Shown: piece after piece, positions 35,702 through 43,532 of the stretch | Numbering within the stretch: position 1 is the stretch's first letter | Layout: each line of letters opens with the position of its first letter | Source of the DNA: Sediminibacterium sp. FEMGT703S | GTDB lineage: Bacteria > Bacteroidota > Bacteroidia > Chitinophagales > Chitinophagaceae | Length of the DNA: 64,000 nucleotides | NCBI GenBank assembly: GCA_002786355.1 | Contig: PGCO01000002.1 | Location: 310,001-374,000, forward strand | Direction: 5' to 3' | Program-made: the position numbers and the translations under genes | Notes under the pieces: generated by a model | Told to the model about the DNA's origin: nothing | Databases searched by the model: none | Seen by the model: the letters and a program-made list of their open reading frames with translations, nothing else

Positions 35702-36334
35702 TTAAAAGTCTTTCAGCAGTTTAATCTCATTTCTGTATAACAAAATACGCCCATCATTTTCCAATTGCTTTAACAATCTAGAAATTACAACCCTTGATGT
35801 AGCCAGTTCATCCGCAATTAAGTAATGAGATGCTTTAATCACGCTAGAACCTGAAACCTGCTTTTTCTCCCGCAAATAGGCAATCAATCGTTCGTCTAAT
35901 TTATGAAACGCAATAGATTCAATATTCTTCAGTAATTCTAAGAATCGCTCATTAAAACTGCGCATGATATAATTTTTCCAACTTGGATATTTACACAACC
36001 ATTCTTCTAACTTGATATGAGGTATGGCCAATAATTCAACATCTTCTTCTGCAATGGCTTTAACTTCACTTTTTTTAGCTTCTACACAGCAACTATATGC
36101 CATAGAACAACTTTCATTGCTGGTCAAATAGTATAATAATAATTCCTTGCCATTTTCATCTTTACGCAAGACCTTGATAGTGCCTTTTAATATCAAAGGC
36201 ATATAACGGATATACTTACCGTAATCCATAATCAGGTCTCCCTCTTTAAATTGCCTTACTTCACCAAATTGGTACATTTCTGTTACCAAGGCTGGTTCAA
36301 ATATTGCATCAAATGGTGTCACATTTTTATTCAT
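35702..36334 (-). CDS. Crp/Fnr-family transcriptional regulator with a cysteine cluster
   Basis: 210 residues. The cNMP-binding-like beta-roll is at about 15-120 (VRQFKEGDLIMDYGKYIRYM, LILKGTIKVLRKDENGKELL). The dimerisation helix follows at about 125-150, then a winged helix-turn-helix at about 165-205 (SHYLIADELATSRVVISRLL, QLENDGRILLYRNEIKLL). Cysteines at about 76, 82, 83 and 114 could sense redox state or sulfur species. It is the last gene of the eleven-gene operon starting at 43466, 2 bp after the porin gene. It is the obvious candidate to bind the GTAAC-N4-GTTAC repeats upstream of the island's promoters, including its own. Confidence 0.93.
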   Translation of the reverse strand: MNKNVTPFDAIFEPALVTEMYQFGEVRQFKEGDLIMDYGKYIRYMPLILKGTIKVLRKDENGKELLLYYLTSNESCSMAYSCCVEAKKSEVKAIAEEDVELLAIPHIKLEEWLCKYPSWKNYIMRSFNERFLELLKNIESIAFHKLDERLIAYLREKKQVSGSSVIKASHYLIADELATSRVVISRLLKQLENDGRILLYRNEIKLLKDF

Positions 36335-36336
36335 GC

Positions 36337-37761
36337 TTAAAAATGGTAGTTCAATACAAAGTTATACAGAACCATGTTCACTTTATTCATTTCATATTTT
36401 GCTTGATGGTACGTTTCGCCTTGATTCAATTTCCCAACAATCAATAATTGCGCATCCATTCCTTGAAATAACCCAGTAAATGCATAACGCACATCTGCAT
36501 TGATTTGTACATAAGATGGCATCCCAAATTTATTCAAGACTGTATTGGTAACATCGGGCATGTTAAAATACCCCCCAGCCAAATTAAACTTCAATCTTTT
36601 CTGAGGGATTGCATACGCCGCTTTTGCAACCACTGCGTGTACATCTCCAAAACCCTCATTACGCTCTCTTGGCATGAAAGTGAAAAATGGATCTCTACCC
36701 CACTCTCTTGGCATTAAATACCGTCCTTCTTTTGTTATTCGATTATAATTCAAAGAGAAATCCCAAATGGGTGTTTTATATCCAACCCTTGCACCAAAAC
36801 TGAAAGCCCCATTATCTTTTTCGATGAATCTTTTTGCAGGATCTTCATTCCCTCCATCTTTTAATGCATGTTGTTTAACCGCTTGTAAGGAACCATAATA
36901 TTGATGACCCTTTTGTTGTGTAGGCAGGGTATAATCCAATTGTAGCAATGCAGCATTAAAAACTTTAGGCACCATTAAATTCCATGCATGCAAAGTTGTA
37001 TTTGTTGAAATTTCACGGTGAATACCTACTTGTACTAAATTACTTGCTTCTACATTTCCTGGATAACCCGACTTAGAACCATCCGTATTAATTCCAGCCG
37101 GATATATTCCCATTGATTCACCCACTCCATACCATTTTACGGTTCCCCGTGGAGAAATAGCATACAATAAGCCTCCCTCAATTTTAGTTTTGGGCAAATC
37201 ATTTATTTCCACCCACACCCCTTCTACACCTGTTGGTCGCATACGACCATCTTGTAAATTAATAAAGGGGGTATTAATCAATTGTCGTCCAAAACTGATA
37301 TGTGATTTTTTGAAATTATATTTTAAATAAAACTCTTCTAACCGATCTAAATCCATTTTATTATTTGGATCTTCTATATCAAATAAAGTGGTTTCATATC
37401 GGCTTCCCAAACCCGTTAATGGATCTTTTTTTGCTAAGTCGGATGAGCCAATATTAAAAATATAAAAACCACTTACCGCAAACTGAAACCCTTTATACTT
37501 AGCCGTTTCATATCTTATACCACCGCCAGCTGCATTAGCATAAAAATTAGTGAGCCCTTTTGCGTTATCGGTTGACATAAAAAAATACCGAAAATGTCCA
37601 TTCACTGTCCCCGATTTAAAGGCATACAGCAATGAACTAGTGTCTACCATATTTTCTTGCTTACCCTTCCACATTTCTGGTTTCGTAGCAATTTCTTGGT
37701 GTTGTGAAAATGCAGTGGCAGAGCATAGCAATAATGCTATTACTAAATATAAAAAACGCAT
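36337..37761 (-). CDS. Outer-membrane porin-like beta-barrel protein
   Basis: 474 residues with a signal peptide (MRFLYLVIALLLCSATAFSQ). The remainder has amphipathic strands with aromatic girdles, such as GFQFAVSGFYIFNIG, HISFGRQLINTPFINLQDGR, WDFSLNYNRITKEGRYLMPR and FNLAGGYFNMPDV, and a C-terminal strand ending NYHF. FGRQLINTPF and MRPTGVEGVW resemble OprD/OprB-like substrate-specific porins. In this operon it may admit thiosulfate, tetrathionate or related anions to the periplasm; that is inference from position. 17 bp separate it from the SoxB-like gene. Confidence 0.85.
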   Translation of the reverse strand: MRFLYLVIALLLCSATAFSQHQEIATKPEMWKGKQENMVDTSSLLYAFKSGTVNGHFRYFFMSTDNAKGLTNFYANAAGGGIRYETAKYKGFQFAVSGFYIFNIGSSDLAKKDPLTGLGSRYETTLFDIEDPNNKMDLDRLEEFYLKYNFKKSHISFGRQLINTPFINLQDGRMRPTGVEGVWVEINDLPKTKIEGGLLYAISPRGTVKWYGVGESMGIYPAGINTDGSKSGYPGNVEASNLVQVGIHREISTNTTLHAWNLMVPKVFNAALLQLDYTLPTQQKGHQYYGSLQAVKQHALKDGGNEDPAKRFIEKDNGAFSFGARVGYKTPIWDFSLNYNRITKEGRYLMPREWGRDPFFTFMPRERNEGFGDVHAVVAKAAYAIPQKRLKFNLAGGYFNMPDVTNTVLNKFGMPSYVQINADVRYAFTGLFQGMDAQLLIVGKLNQGETYHQAKYEMNKVNMVLYNFVLNYHF

Positions 37762-37778
37762 ACTTGTTTATTTAATCA

Positions 37779-39470
37779 TTAACGAAATTCATAATCCACC
37801 CCTGTAACTTGAGATAACAATGTATCTGGAGCATCCAGAATAATTGCATTTTTTTCAGGAGAGGGTGTTACTGGTGAATTCTTCTTCAAATAATCTAACA
37901 TAGTGCTATGCAAAGTATAAGGAGTATTCTGTGGATTCTTCACATTACGCATTCTACATAACATATCAGCAGGATCACCATCTCTTTCGCAAGCACAAAT
38001 GGTATAGGTTCTATTGATATCTAATAGTGAACTACCCACTTTAACTTCTTTCACTCTTTTACCCTTTTCTGCAAATGCTTCAAATTTTACTATCATCCCT
38101 TTAAACTTAATCACCCATCCACCAAATCGTTCTACTGCATCTTTAGCAAAAACATTATTCAGTTCTTTTTCTAACCAATCCAATATTTGTTTGCCAGTTA
38201 CTGCACCTGTTCTAACCGTGCTATCAACTGGAAGCATATCAAAAATAAATCCTTCTGTAATGGGTATATTTCCTGTTGAATCAGGGGTTGTTCTTGGAGG
38301 ACAAAACCTAAAGCCATTAGATAGAACAATATCTGTTTCAGGCAGCTTCCATTTTAATGCATTGAGGATTAAAGTATCAATTGGATTCTCTACAACAAAA
38401 TATCGATACAAAGGAATGGTACTGTATCCTGCTACCTTATAAATTTGATTAGCAAAGGGTTGCTCATATTGGTTGATTAATGAAGTCATCTGTTTATCTG
38501 CTTTATAAATAGAAGCATCTACTTCATCTAAACTATATTGATCATCAATTAACTTTCCATCTTTAAAACTCAATTGCAATTTGCCAACAAAAGAGCCAAA
38601 AGCCCCTGGCTCCACTACTTTAGCATATTTGCACACAATCGGTTTTCTAACTCGTTCATGTGTATCTCCTCCTAAAATATAATCTACTCCATTACATTCA
38701 GGCTGATTGGCCAAATGCAATTGCTGAGACAAACCCAAATGGGCAATCACCATAACAGCAGCACATTGCTCTTGGTTTCGCAGAACATCTACATAATGTG
38801 CTAAATTTTCTTCTGGCTTAGTATAAATAATTCCTTTGCTGTAATTGGGCGATTGTCTTAATGGAACCAGTGGATCGGTATACCCAATGAATCCAATTTT
38901 AACCCCATTAGAATGCCAAATATGATAGGGAGGAAAGATCAATTCCCCCTTTTTACCTTCTCCTAAATCATGATACATATTGGCGCATACTTTAGGGGCA
39001 TGCAATGCTCCCAATAAAGTTTGCATGGCTTTCTTATAATAAATCACTTCCCAATTCCCCGGTAAATACAAGTCATAATTTAATGCATTTAAAATAGGGA
39101 CCATTGCTTTACCCAATGTTTTAACCGACAACTCACTTCCCTGAAACATATCCCCTGTATCAATTAAAAAACTATTGGGATTTTTCTTTTTTTCCTTTGC
39201 TAAATAAGTTGCTAAATGGGCATACCCTCCGGTCTTTCGAAAAACAGCCTTTCCATTCTCCCAAAATAATTCATCGTGTGGATGTACTTGACAATGAACA
39301 TCAGTAGTTTGAAGAATGGTTAATATTGTTGTTCCGTTTGCTTGAATTAAACCAGCATCAACTTGATTTTCTACTGCAGCCACCGCTTCATTCATCCCTG
39401 TTGCAGAAACCAATCCAACTCCACCCAACGCACCAATTTGTTGTATGAATTTTCTTCTATTATTAGACAT
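37779..39470 (-). CDS. SoxB-like Tat-exported metallophosphoesterase (5'-nucleotidase family)
   Basis: 563 residues. A twin-arginine signal is present (NNRRKFIQQIGALGGVGL). The metallophosphoesterase domain (about 47-300) has TTDVHCQVHPHD (Asp57, His59), LIDTGDMFQGSE, LPGNWEVIYYKKAMQ, VIAHLGLSQQ and LGGDTHERVRKP. The C-terminal 5'-nucleotidase domain (about 330-550) has NGFRFCPPRTTP and FDMLPVDSTVRTGAVTGKQI. The GNWE motif, with Trp in place of the GNHE histidine, resembles SoxB thiosulfohydrolases rather than nucleotidases. SoxB releases sulfate from SoxY-bound thiosulfonate. No SoxYZ is encoded here, so the true substrate is open. Confidence 0.82.
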   Translation of the reverse strand: MSNNRRKFIQQIGALGGVGLVSATGMNEAVAAVENQVDAGLIQANGTTILTILQTTDVHCQVHPHDELFWENGKAVFRKTGGYAHLATYLAKEKKKNPNSFLIDTGDMFQGSELSVKTLGKAMVPILNALNYDLYLPGNWEVIYYKKAMQTLLGALHAPKVCANMYHDLGEGKKGELIFPPYHIWHSNGVKIGFIGYTDPLVPLRQSPNYSKGIIYTKPEENLAHYVDVLRNQEQCAAVMVIAHLGLSQQLHLANQPECNGVDYILGGDTHERVRKPIVCKYAKVVEPGAFGSFVGKLQLSFKDGKLIDDQYSLDEVDASIYKADKQMTSLINQYEQPFANQIYKVAGYSTIPLYRYFVVENPIDTLILNALKWKLPETDIVLSNGFRFCPPRTTPDSTGNIPITEGFIFDMLPVDSTVRTGAVTGKQILDWLEKELNNVFAKDAVERFGGWVIKFKGMIVKFEAFAEKGKRVKEVKVGSSLLDINRTYTICACERDGDPADMLCRMRNVKNPQNTPYTLHSTMLDYLKKNSPVTPSPEKNAIILDAPDTLLSQVTGVDYEFR

Positions 39471-39475
39471 AGGAA

Positions 39476-40558
39476 TTATTTTTTTGCTTTTTCAGCAATT
39501 GGTTTAAATGGACCGTATTTATGTTGTTTTTCTGAAAAAGGATCTGCATATGGACCAAATGGATGATCAATAGGCTTTTTAGTAATATCAGGCCAATCAT
39601 TGGGCACTGCAATATGTGGCCGTGCTTGCGCTAATACATAAGCTGAAACATCCCATGCTTCTTCATCCGTTAACTGTGGGTTTTCATGGGTAATTCCCAA
39701 TGGCATATTGTATTTAATAAATTTCGCAAAGTTGGTAATTCGGTAAAGCCCAGCTTCATCATTAAAACTATGTTTACCCCAAAGCGGCGGAAAACTATAT
39801 TCAATTTTGTCTGGATTCAATACCCCTTCTCCATTAGCTTGGTGACAACTCTGACATTTAGTTTCATAAACTGTTTTGCCTTTAGTTGGGTCAGCAGCGC
39901 GATCTAAGAAAGCCAACTCTTTTAAACCAGAACCAACTGCCTTCTCTCCTATAGGAACATTTGATCCAATATGATTGATATAGGCTACAATAGCTTGCAT
40001 TTCTTTGCTAGCAGTATCTAAAGCTTTGCCGTTTAAACTTCGTTCAAAACAATCGTTCACTCTTTTGTAAATATTTTCTGAAGTGCCGCTTCTTGCCCTA
40101 AACTTTGGGTAAGTAGCCGCCACCGATCCGTAGTTATTTCCAAATACCATAGTGCCTGCTTGCAAATGACAGTTTTGGCAATTTTGTCCATTGGTTATTT
40201 GCAAAACAGATCCATTGGGTCCTAAATATTTTGCAGTATGTGCAATTAATTCTCTGCCGTAATAAACTTGCTCTTTTAATGCAGGATCTGCTACTGCGTC
40301 CATGGCTTTGGGTTGCCAGAATGCTTCAGTAGTCGTTTCCTTGGATGTCTTATTTGCAGTTTTAGTTTCGGGAAATGGCGGGGTAACCGCTTTTATATTG
40401 TTAGGTTTAAACCAACTTAATACAGTGTCTACATTGTAAATCACCAGCGGCAATAACACAATAAATGCAACAAGCACAATAATCAAGTTCAGCATTCGCT
40501 GAATCATTTTAATTAAACCTTGCTCTTTATTGTTCGATTGATTGGTTTCCATTTTCAA
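39476..40558 (-). CDS. tsdA: TsdA-like di-haem cytochrome c (thiosulfate dehydrogenase / tetrathionate reductase)
   Basis: 360 residues. One N-terminal membrane anchor is at about 22-42, so the haem domains are periplasmic. Haem 1 binds CQNCH (127-131) and haem 2 binds CQSCH (235-239). Between them, RVNDCFERSLNGK places Cys170 where TsdA proteins use Cys as an axial ligand. YNMPLG supplies Met285 as a likely ligand of haem 2. TsdA interconverts thiosulfate and tetrathionate. Electrons could pass to the respiratory chain. It lies 5 bp upstream of the SoxB-like gene. SoxA is an alternative but shares fewer of these features. Confidence 0.87.
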   Translation of the reverse strand: MKMETNQSNNKEQGLIKMIQRMLNLIIVLVAFIVLLPLVIYNVDTVLSWFKPNNIKAVTPPFPETKTANKTSKETTTEAFWQPKAMDAVADPALKEQVYYGRELIAHTAKYLGPNGSVLQITNGQNCQNCHLQAGTMVFGNNYGSVAATYPKFRARSGTSENIYKRVNDCFERSLNGKALDTASKEMQAIVAYINHIGSNVPIGEKAVGSGLKELAFLDRAADPTKGKTVYETKCQSCHQANGEGVLNPDKIEYSFPPLWGKHSFNDEAGLYRITNFAKFIKYNMPLGITHENPQLTDEEAWDVSAYVLAQARPHIAVPNDWPDITKKPIDHPFGPYADPFSEKQHKYGPFKPIAEKAKK

Positions 40559-40570
40559 TTGTGTATTAAA

Positions 40571-40984
40571 TTAATGAGGGAGCTTTTTCATAAAAACGCC
40601 GTATAAGTAGGTGCCTACAATGGCAAAAAAGAAAACTACAATCATAGACAAAAAGCCATATCCAATATTAACTACCATTGGACCAGGGCATGCTCCACTT
40701 AAAGCCCATCCTAATCCAAAAATGATCCCCCCAATTAAATAGCGAGTAACCGATTTTTCTTTTGGATAAAACAAAATTGGGTTACCATGAAAATCCCTGA
40801 TTTTGAATTTCTTAATGATAGCAACTCCTATTACACCAAGCGTTACTGCTGTCCCAATAATTCCATACATATGAAATGCTTGAAAACGAAACATTTCTTG
40901 AATTCTAAACCAAGAAATGGCTTCAGATTTTGCCATTACTATCCCGAATACAATTCCTAACAATAAAAATTTTATAAACTTCAT
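40571..40984 (-). CDS. DUF6691 / YeeE-YedE half-transporter
   Basis: 137 residues with four hydrophobic spans. GGIIFGLGWALSGACPGPMV around residues 90-110 has the conserved Cys of YeeE/YedE proteins. It is one half of the canonical single-chain thiosulfate transporter; the other half is encoded 3 bp upstream. An internal segment, KIRDFHGNPILFYPKEKSVT, is the hydrophilic linker. The pair would bring thiosulfate or another sulfur anion across the inner membrane. Confidence 0.88.
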   Translation of the reverse strand: MKFIKFLLLGIVFGIVMAKSEAISWFRIQEMFRFQAFHMYGIIGTAVTLGVIGVAIIKKFKIRDFHGNPILFYPKEKSVTRYLIGGIIFGLGWALSGACPGPMVVNIGYGFLSMIVVFFFAIVGTYLYGVFMKKLPH

Positions 40985-40987
40985 TAT

Positions 40988-41545
40988 TTAAAAAATTAAA
41001 GGCATGATTAAATAAGTCATTACTAGCCCTCCTATAAAAAATCCAATAACTGCAATTAAAGAAGGCAACTGTAAGTTTGATAGCCCACTGATGGCATGTC
41101 CGGATGTACAACCACCTGCATACCTAGAACCAAAGCCAACCATCAAACCACCGAATGCTAAGATTAAGAATCCTTTTAAGCTAAATACGGCATCCCATCC
41201 AAATAATTCTTGTGGCTGCATTGATGCTGGTGCTGCAATCCCCATTTTACTTAGATCATGAATGGTAGCGGCAGATATTTCAACAGGTTGCCCGCTCGAT
41301 AAAAATTGGGAAGCGATATAACCGCCAATGATAGACCCAATTAAAAAGGCCATATTCCAAGTTTGTGCTTTCCAATTGAAATCAAAGAATTTAGTTTTCT
41401 TACCTAACCCAGCCGCAGCACAAATAGTGCGTAAATTAGAAGAAAATCCAAATGACTGACCAAAATACAATAGGAAAAACATAATACTAGCAATCATGGC
41501 TCCAGAGAACCACCAAGCCCAGGTTTGGGTAATTAATTCGCGCAT
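40988..41545 (-). CDS. YeeE/YedE family sulfur transporter subunit
   Basis: 185 residues, five or six hydrophobic spans. The conserved Cys is in GFGSRYAGGCTSGHAISGLS near residue 145, and a second Cys is in the cytoplasmic or periplasmic loop (LRTICAAAGLGK). E. coli YeeE (TsuA), about 350 residues, covers both halves in one chain. Here they are two genes 3 bp apart. Expected role: inner-membrane passage of thiosulfate or persulfide-type sulfur, feeding the rhodanese and thioredoxin encoded upstream. Confidence 0.92.
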   Translation of the reverse strand: MRELITQTWAWWFSGAMIASIMFFLLYFGQSFGFSSNLRTICAAAGLGKKTKFFDFNWKAQTWNMAFLIGSIIGGYIASQFLSSGQPVEISAATIHDLSKMGIAAPASMQPQELFGWDAVFSLKGFLILAFGGLMVGFGSRYAGGCTSGHAISGLSNLQLPSLIAVIGFFIGGLVMTYLIMPLIF

Positions 41546-41557
41546 ATCTATAGTTTA

Positions 41558-42397
41558 TTATTTTAAGTGAAAAGAAATAATTGGTTTAAATAAATGGTTA
41601 ATTAATTTTTCGGTAGAACTCTGATGAAGCACCCCACCTTTTCCGTGCGTACCAATACAAATCATATCCATATTATTCATTTGATTAAAATGAATGACTC
41701 CATTTTCAACATCCTTATCATTAATGATATGGCATTCAAATTTCTCAATTGAATTTAAATTAGCAAACTGCTTCATATTCAATTCGATTCCTTCTTTATC
41801 GGCAGCAACTTCACCTGAGACAATTTGCAATAAGTGTAATATTGGATTAAATGCTTTCAAAATCTTATGCATTAACGTTAAGTTCTCTGCTGTAGGCTTC
41901 GAAAAATCGTGAACCAATAATAAATGATTAATGGTCAAATCTGAACGATCGCACATCAAAGACAATACGGGAATGGTTGATTTCCGAGCAACCATTTGTG
42001 TTGAAGTTCCAGATAATTTCTCTTTCAAACCCCATGCTCCTTTTGTTCCCATTACCACTAAATCCATATTGGAAGAAGCAGCATAAGCAACTATTGAATC
42101 AGTTGTTTTACCTAGTAATAAATGGGTATGTATTGCTGAACCGTAAATATTTTTTAAATTTGCCAACTTTCTTTCGGCTATTTCTTTTTGCTTTTCTACA
42201 TAGGTTACATCAATTTCACCACATGTACTAATATTACCTGCTGTATCCATGGTAACCGTATCGGGCACAGACAAAACGTGCAAAAAATGAATTTCTATAT
42301 TGATTTTTTCTTCTAACTTTTTTACCATTAAATAAGCAAACTCGGCTTGAACAGAAAAATCTGTTGGTATTAAAATTTTCAAGGTTTCCATTTTCAT
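41558..42397 (-). CDS. Tandem universal stress protein (UspA family)
   Basis: 279 residues with two Usp domains. The first (1-145) has ILIPTDFSVQAEFAYLMVKK, LVVMGTKGAWGLKEKLSGTS and TQMVARKSTIPVLSL, the ATP-binding type with G-x2-G-x9-G-S/T. The second (150-279) has HLLLVHDFSKPTAENLTLM and MICIGTHGKGGVLHQSSTEK. Usp proteins often accompany redox or anaerobic regulons. 12 bp before the YeeE gene. A second in-frame Met two codons in (42391) could also be the start. Confidence 0.94.
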   Translation of the reverse strand: MKMETLKILIPTDFSVQAEFAYLMVKKLEEKINIEIHFLHVLSVPDTVTMDTAGNISTCGEIDVTYVEKQKEIAERKLANLKNIYGSAIHTHLLLGKTTDSIVAYAASSNMDLVVMGTKGAWGLKEKLSGTSTQMVARKSTIPVLSLMCDRSDLTINHLLLVHDFSKPTAENLTLMHKILKAFNPILHLLQIVSGEVAADKEGIELNMKQFANLNSIEKFECHIINDKDVENGVIHFNQMNNMDMICIGTHGKGGVLHQSSTEKLINHLFKPIISFHLK

Positions 42398-42405
42398 TAT
42401 TTAGG

Positions 42406-42717
42406 TTAGTGAACAAATTGGGCTACATTTTGCCAAGTACCGGCATTAATAACATTTTTGAATCCTTGTTGCGCTAACAATGATTTGGCCATACCACTTC
42501 TATTTCCACTTCTACAAAAAACAATAATATTTTTCTTGTCACGGAATTTTGCAATTTCCTTTGTTAGGTTATCAAGGGGAATATTAACTGACCCTTTAAC
42601 ATGTCCATCGGCAAATTCTCCTGGAGTTCTAACATCTACCAAAAAAGCGCCTTCTGCTATAACAGACTTTAGGTCTACTGAAGGTCCACCTCCAAATAAT
42701 TGACTAAATATACTCAT
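42406..42717 (-). CDS. Single-domain rhodanese (sulfurtransferase)
   Basis: 103 residues. A full rhodanese domain: AFLVDVRTPGEFADGHVKGS, NIPLDNLTKEI, and the active-site loop VFCRSGNRSGMA, where Cys can hold a persulfide. Six-residue loop CRSGNR is the size used for sulfur rather than phosphate substrates. No signal peptide, so cytoplasmic. It probably takes sulfur from imported thiosulfate or protein persulfides and passes it to thioredoxin, encoded 8 bp upstream. Confidence 0.95.
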   Translation of the reverse strand: MSIFSQLFGGGPSVDLKSVIAEGAFLVDVRTPGEFADGHVKGSVNIPLDNLTKEIAKFRDKKNIIVFCRSGNRSGMAKSLLAQQGFKNVINAGTWQNVAQFVH

Positions 42718-42725
42718 GGCTTTAT

Positions 42726-43019
42726 TTATTTAAATTGTTGTAAAATATTCACTAATCCTGATTTTGGCACTACACCGCTTTGTCTCCATACGGCTTGTCC
42801 TTTTTTAAATACGATTAAAGTAGGTACCCCCTGAACTTGGTAAGCAGCTGCTGCTTGTGGGTTTTTGTCTACATCTACTTTAATAATTGTCACTTCGTCT
42901 CCTAAACTGTCTTTTACTTCTTTCAAAATTGGCGACATCATTTTACAAGGCCCACACCATTCTGCAAAAAAATCTACTAAAACAGGTTTTTCCGATTGTA
43001 TCATTTCATTAAATGTCAT
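42726..43019 (-). CDS. Thioredoxin
   Basis: 97 residues, classical thioredoxin fold with VLVDFFAEWCGPCKMMSPIL and the cis-Pro motif QGVPTLIVFKKGQ. No signal peptide. In this operon it is likely the reductant for persulfides on the rhodanese, releasing sulfide or carrying sulfur further. 8 bp to the rhodanese gene. Whether it is the cell's main thioredoxin cannot be told. Confidence 0.96.
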   Translation of the reverse strand: MTFNEMIQSEKPVLVDFFAEWCGPCKMMSPILKEVKDSLGDEVTIIKVDVDKNPQAAAAYQVQGVPTLIVFKKGQAVWRQSGVVPKSGLVNILQQFK

Positions 43020-43030
43020 AACTCTAAATT

Positions 43031-43246
43031 TTATTGATTAGCTGCAGTTGATTTTACTTCCTTTTTAAACATACCAAGCAATAATGCTCCCATCATTGCT
43101 CCATATAAGGTACTATTTAAAGGCTTTGAAGTAATGGCACAGGTTCCTGAAATGCAACCAATTTGCTGCCAATAAAAATACCCTCCAATAGCGCCTAATA
43201 AAGAACCAATCAAGTAAAGCTTATTATTATTTAACCACTTCTTCAT
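43031..43246 (-). CDS. DUF6132-like small membrane protein
   Basis: 71 residues from ATG 43246 (MKKWLNNNKLYLIGSLLGAI). A longer upstream in-frame extension overlaps the neighbouring gene and lacks conserved character. Two hydrophobic spans at about 10-25 and 45-62 flank the loop QQIGCISGTCAITSKPLNST, which holds a Cys pair and ends in SLYGAM-like sequence. The layout resembles DUF6132/YtxH-sized proteins often found with thioredoxin and rhodanese genes. Function unknown; the Cys-x4-Cys pair could bind sulfur or metal. Overlaps the DUF2892-like gene by 20 bp. Confidence 0.82.
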   Translation of the reverse strand: MKKWLNNNKLYLIGSLLGAIGGYFYWQQIGCISGTCAITSKPLNSTLYGAMMGALLLGMFKKEVKSTAANQ

Positions 43247-43466
43247 AACTGATCTCCTCTGTTGATTTTGTTGTTTTTTTAATTGGTGTATAACATCCCC
43301 CTGTTCCACAACAACCCGTATTGAACAAGGCCATAATAGTGAATAAAAAACCTGCCACTCCAAATACAGCGTCTTTGTTGGCAATTGCTTGAATAATAAT
43401 TGCAATACCTGCCAGTAAGCGAATTACTCTCATAAAACTCCAATTGTTAAATATTACTTCTTTCAT
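43227..43466 (-). CDS. DUF2892/YgaP-type small membrane protein with a Cys cluster
   Basis: 79 residues from ATG 43466 (MKEVIFNNWSFMRVIRLLAG). Two hydrophobic spans at about 12-30 and 34-50 make the YgaP-type membrane hairpin seen beside rhodaneses. They are followed by FNTGCCGTGGCYTP with three cysteines and a Thr/Lys/Glu-rich cytoplasmic tail. First gene of the eleven-gene sulfur operon, starting about 20 bp after the -7 box of its operator-promoter. An upstream in-frame extension to 43583 would run into the promoter and is rejected. Confidence 0.82.
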   Translation of the reverse strand: MKEVIFNNWSFMRVIRLLAGIAIIIQAIANKDAVFGVAGFLFTIMALFNTGCCGTGGCYTPIKKTTKSTEEISYEEVVK

Positions 43467-43488
43467 AAAACTGGCTATTAATTGAATA

Positions 43489-43532
43489 CAAATGTAAAAT
43501 AGCAAAACGGGCAAATTGGTAACAAAGGTTAC
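43489..43532 (-). promoter_or_regulatory. Operator-promoter A of the eleven-gene sulfur operon
   Basis: Inverted repeat GTAAC-AAAG-GTTAC (43519-43532, both arms perfect), then exactly 22 nt on the minus strand, then TACATTTG (43489-43496), a perfect TAnnTTTG box. There is no TTG at -33. The repeat centre lies about 29 bp before the -7 box, near -41, as for a class II activator. The repeat overlaps the stop codon of the MFS gene. Confidence 0.75.
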
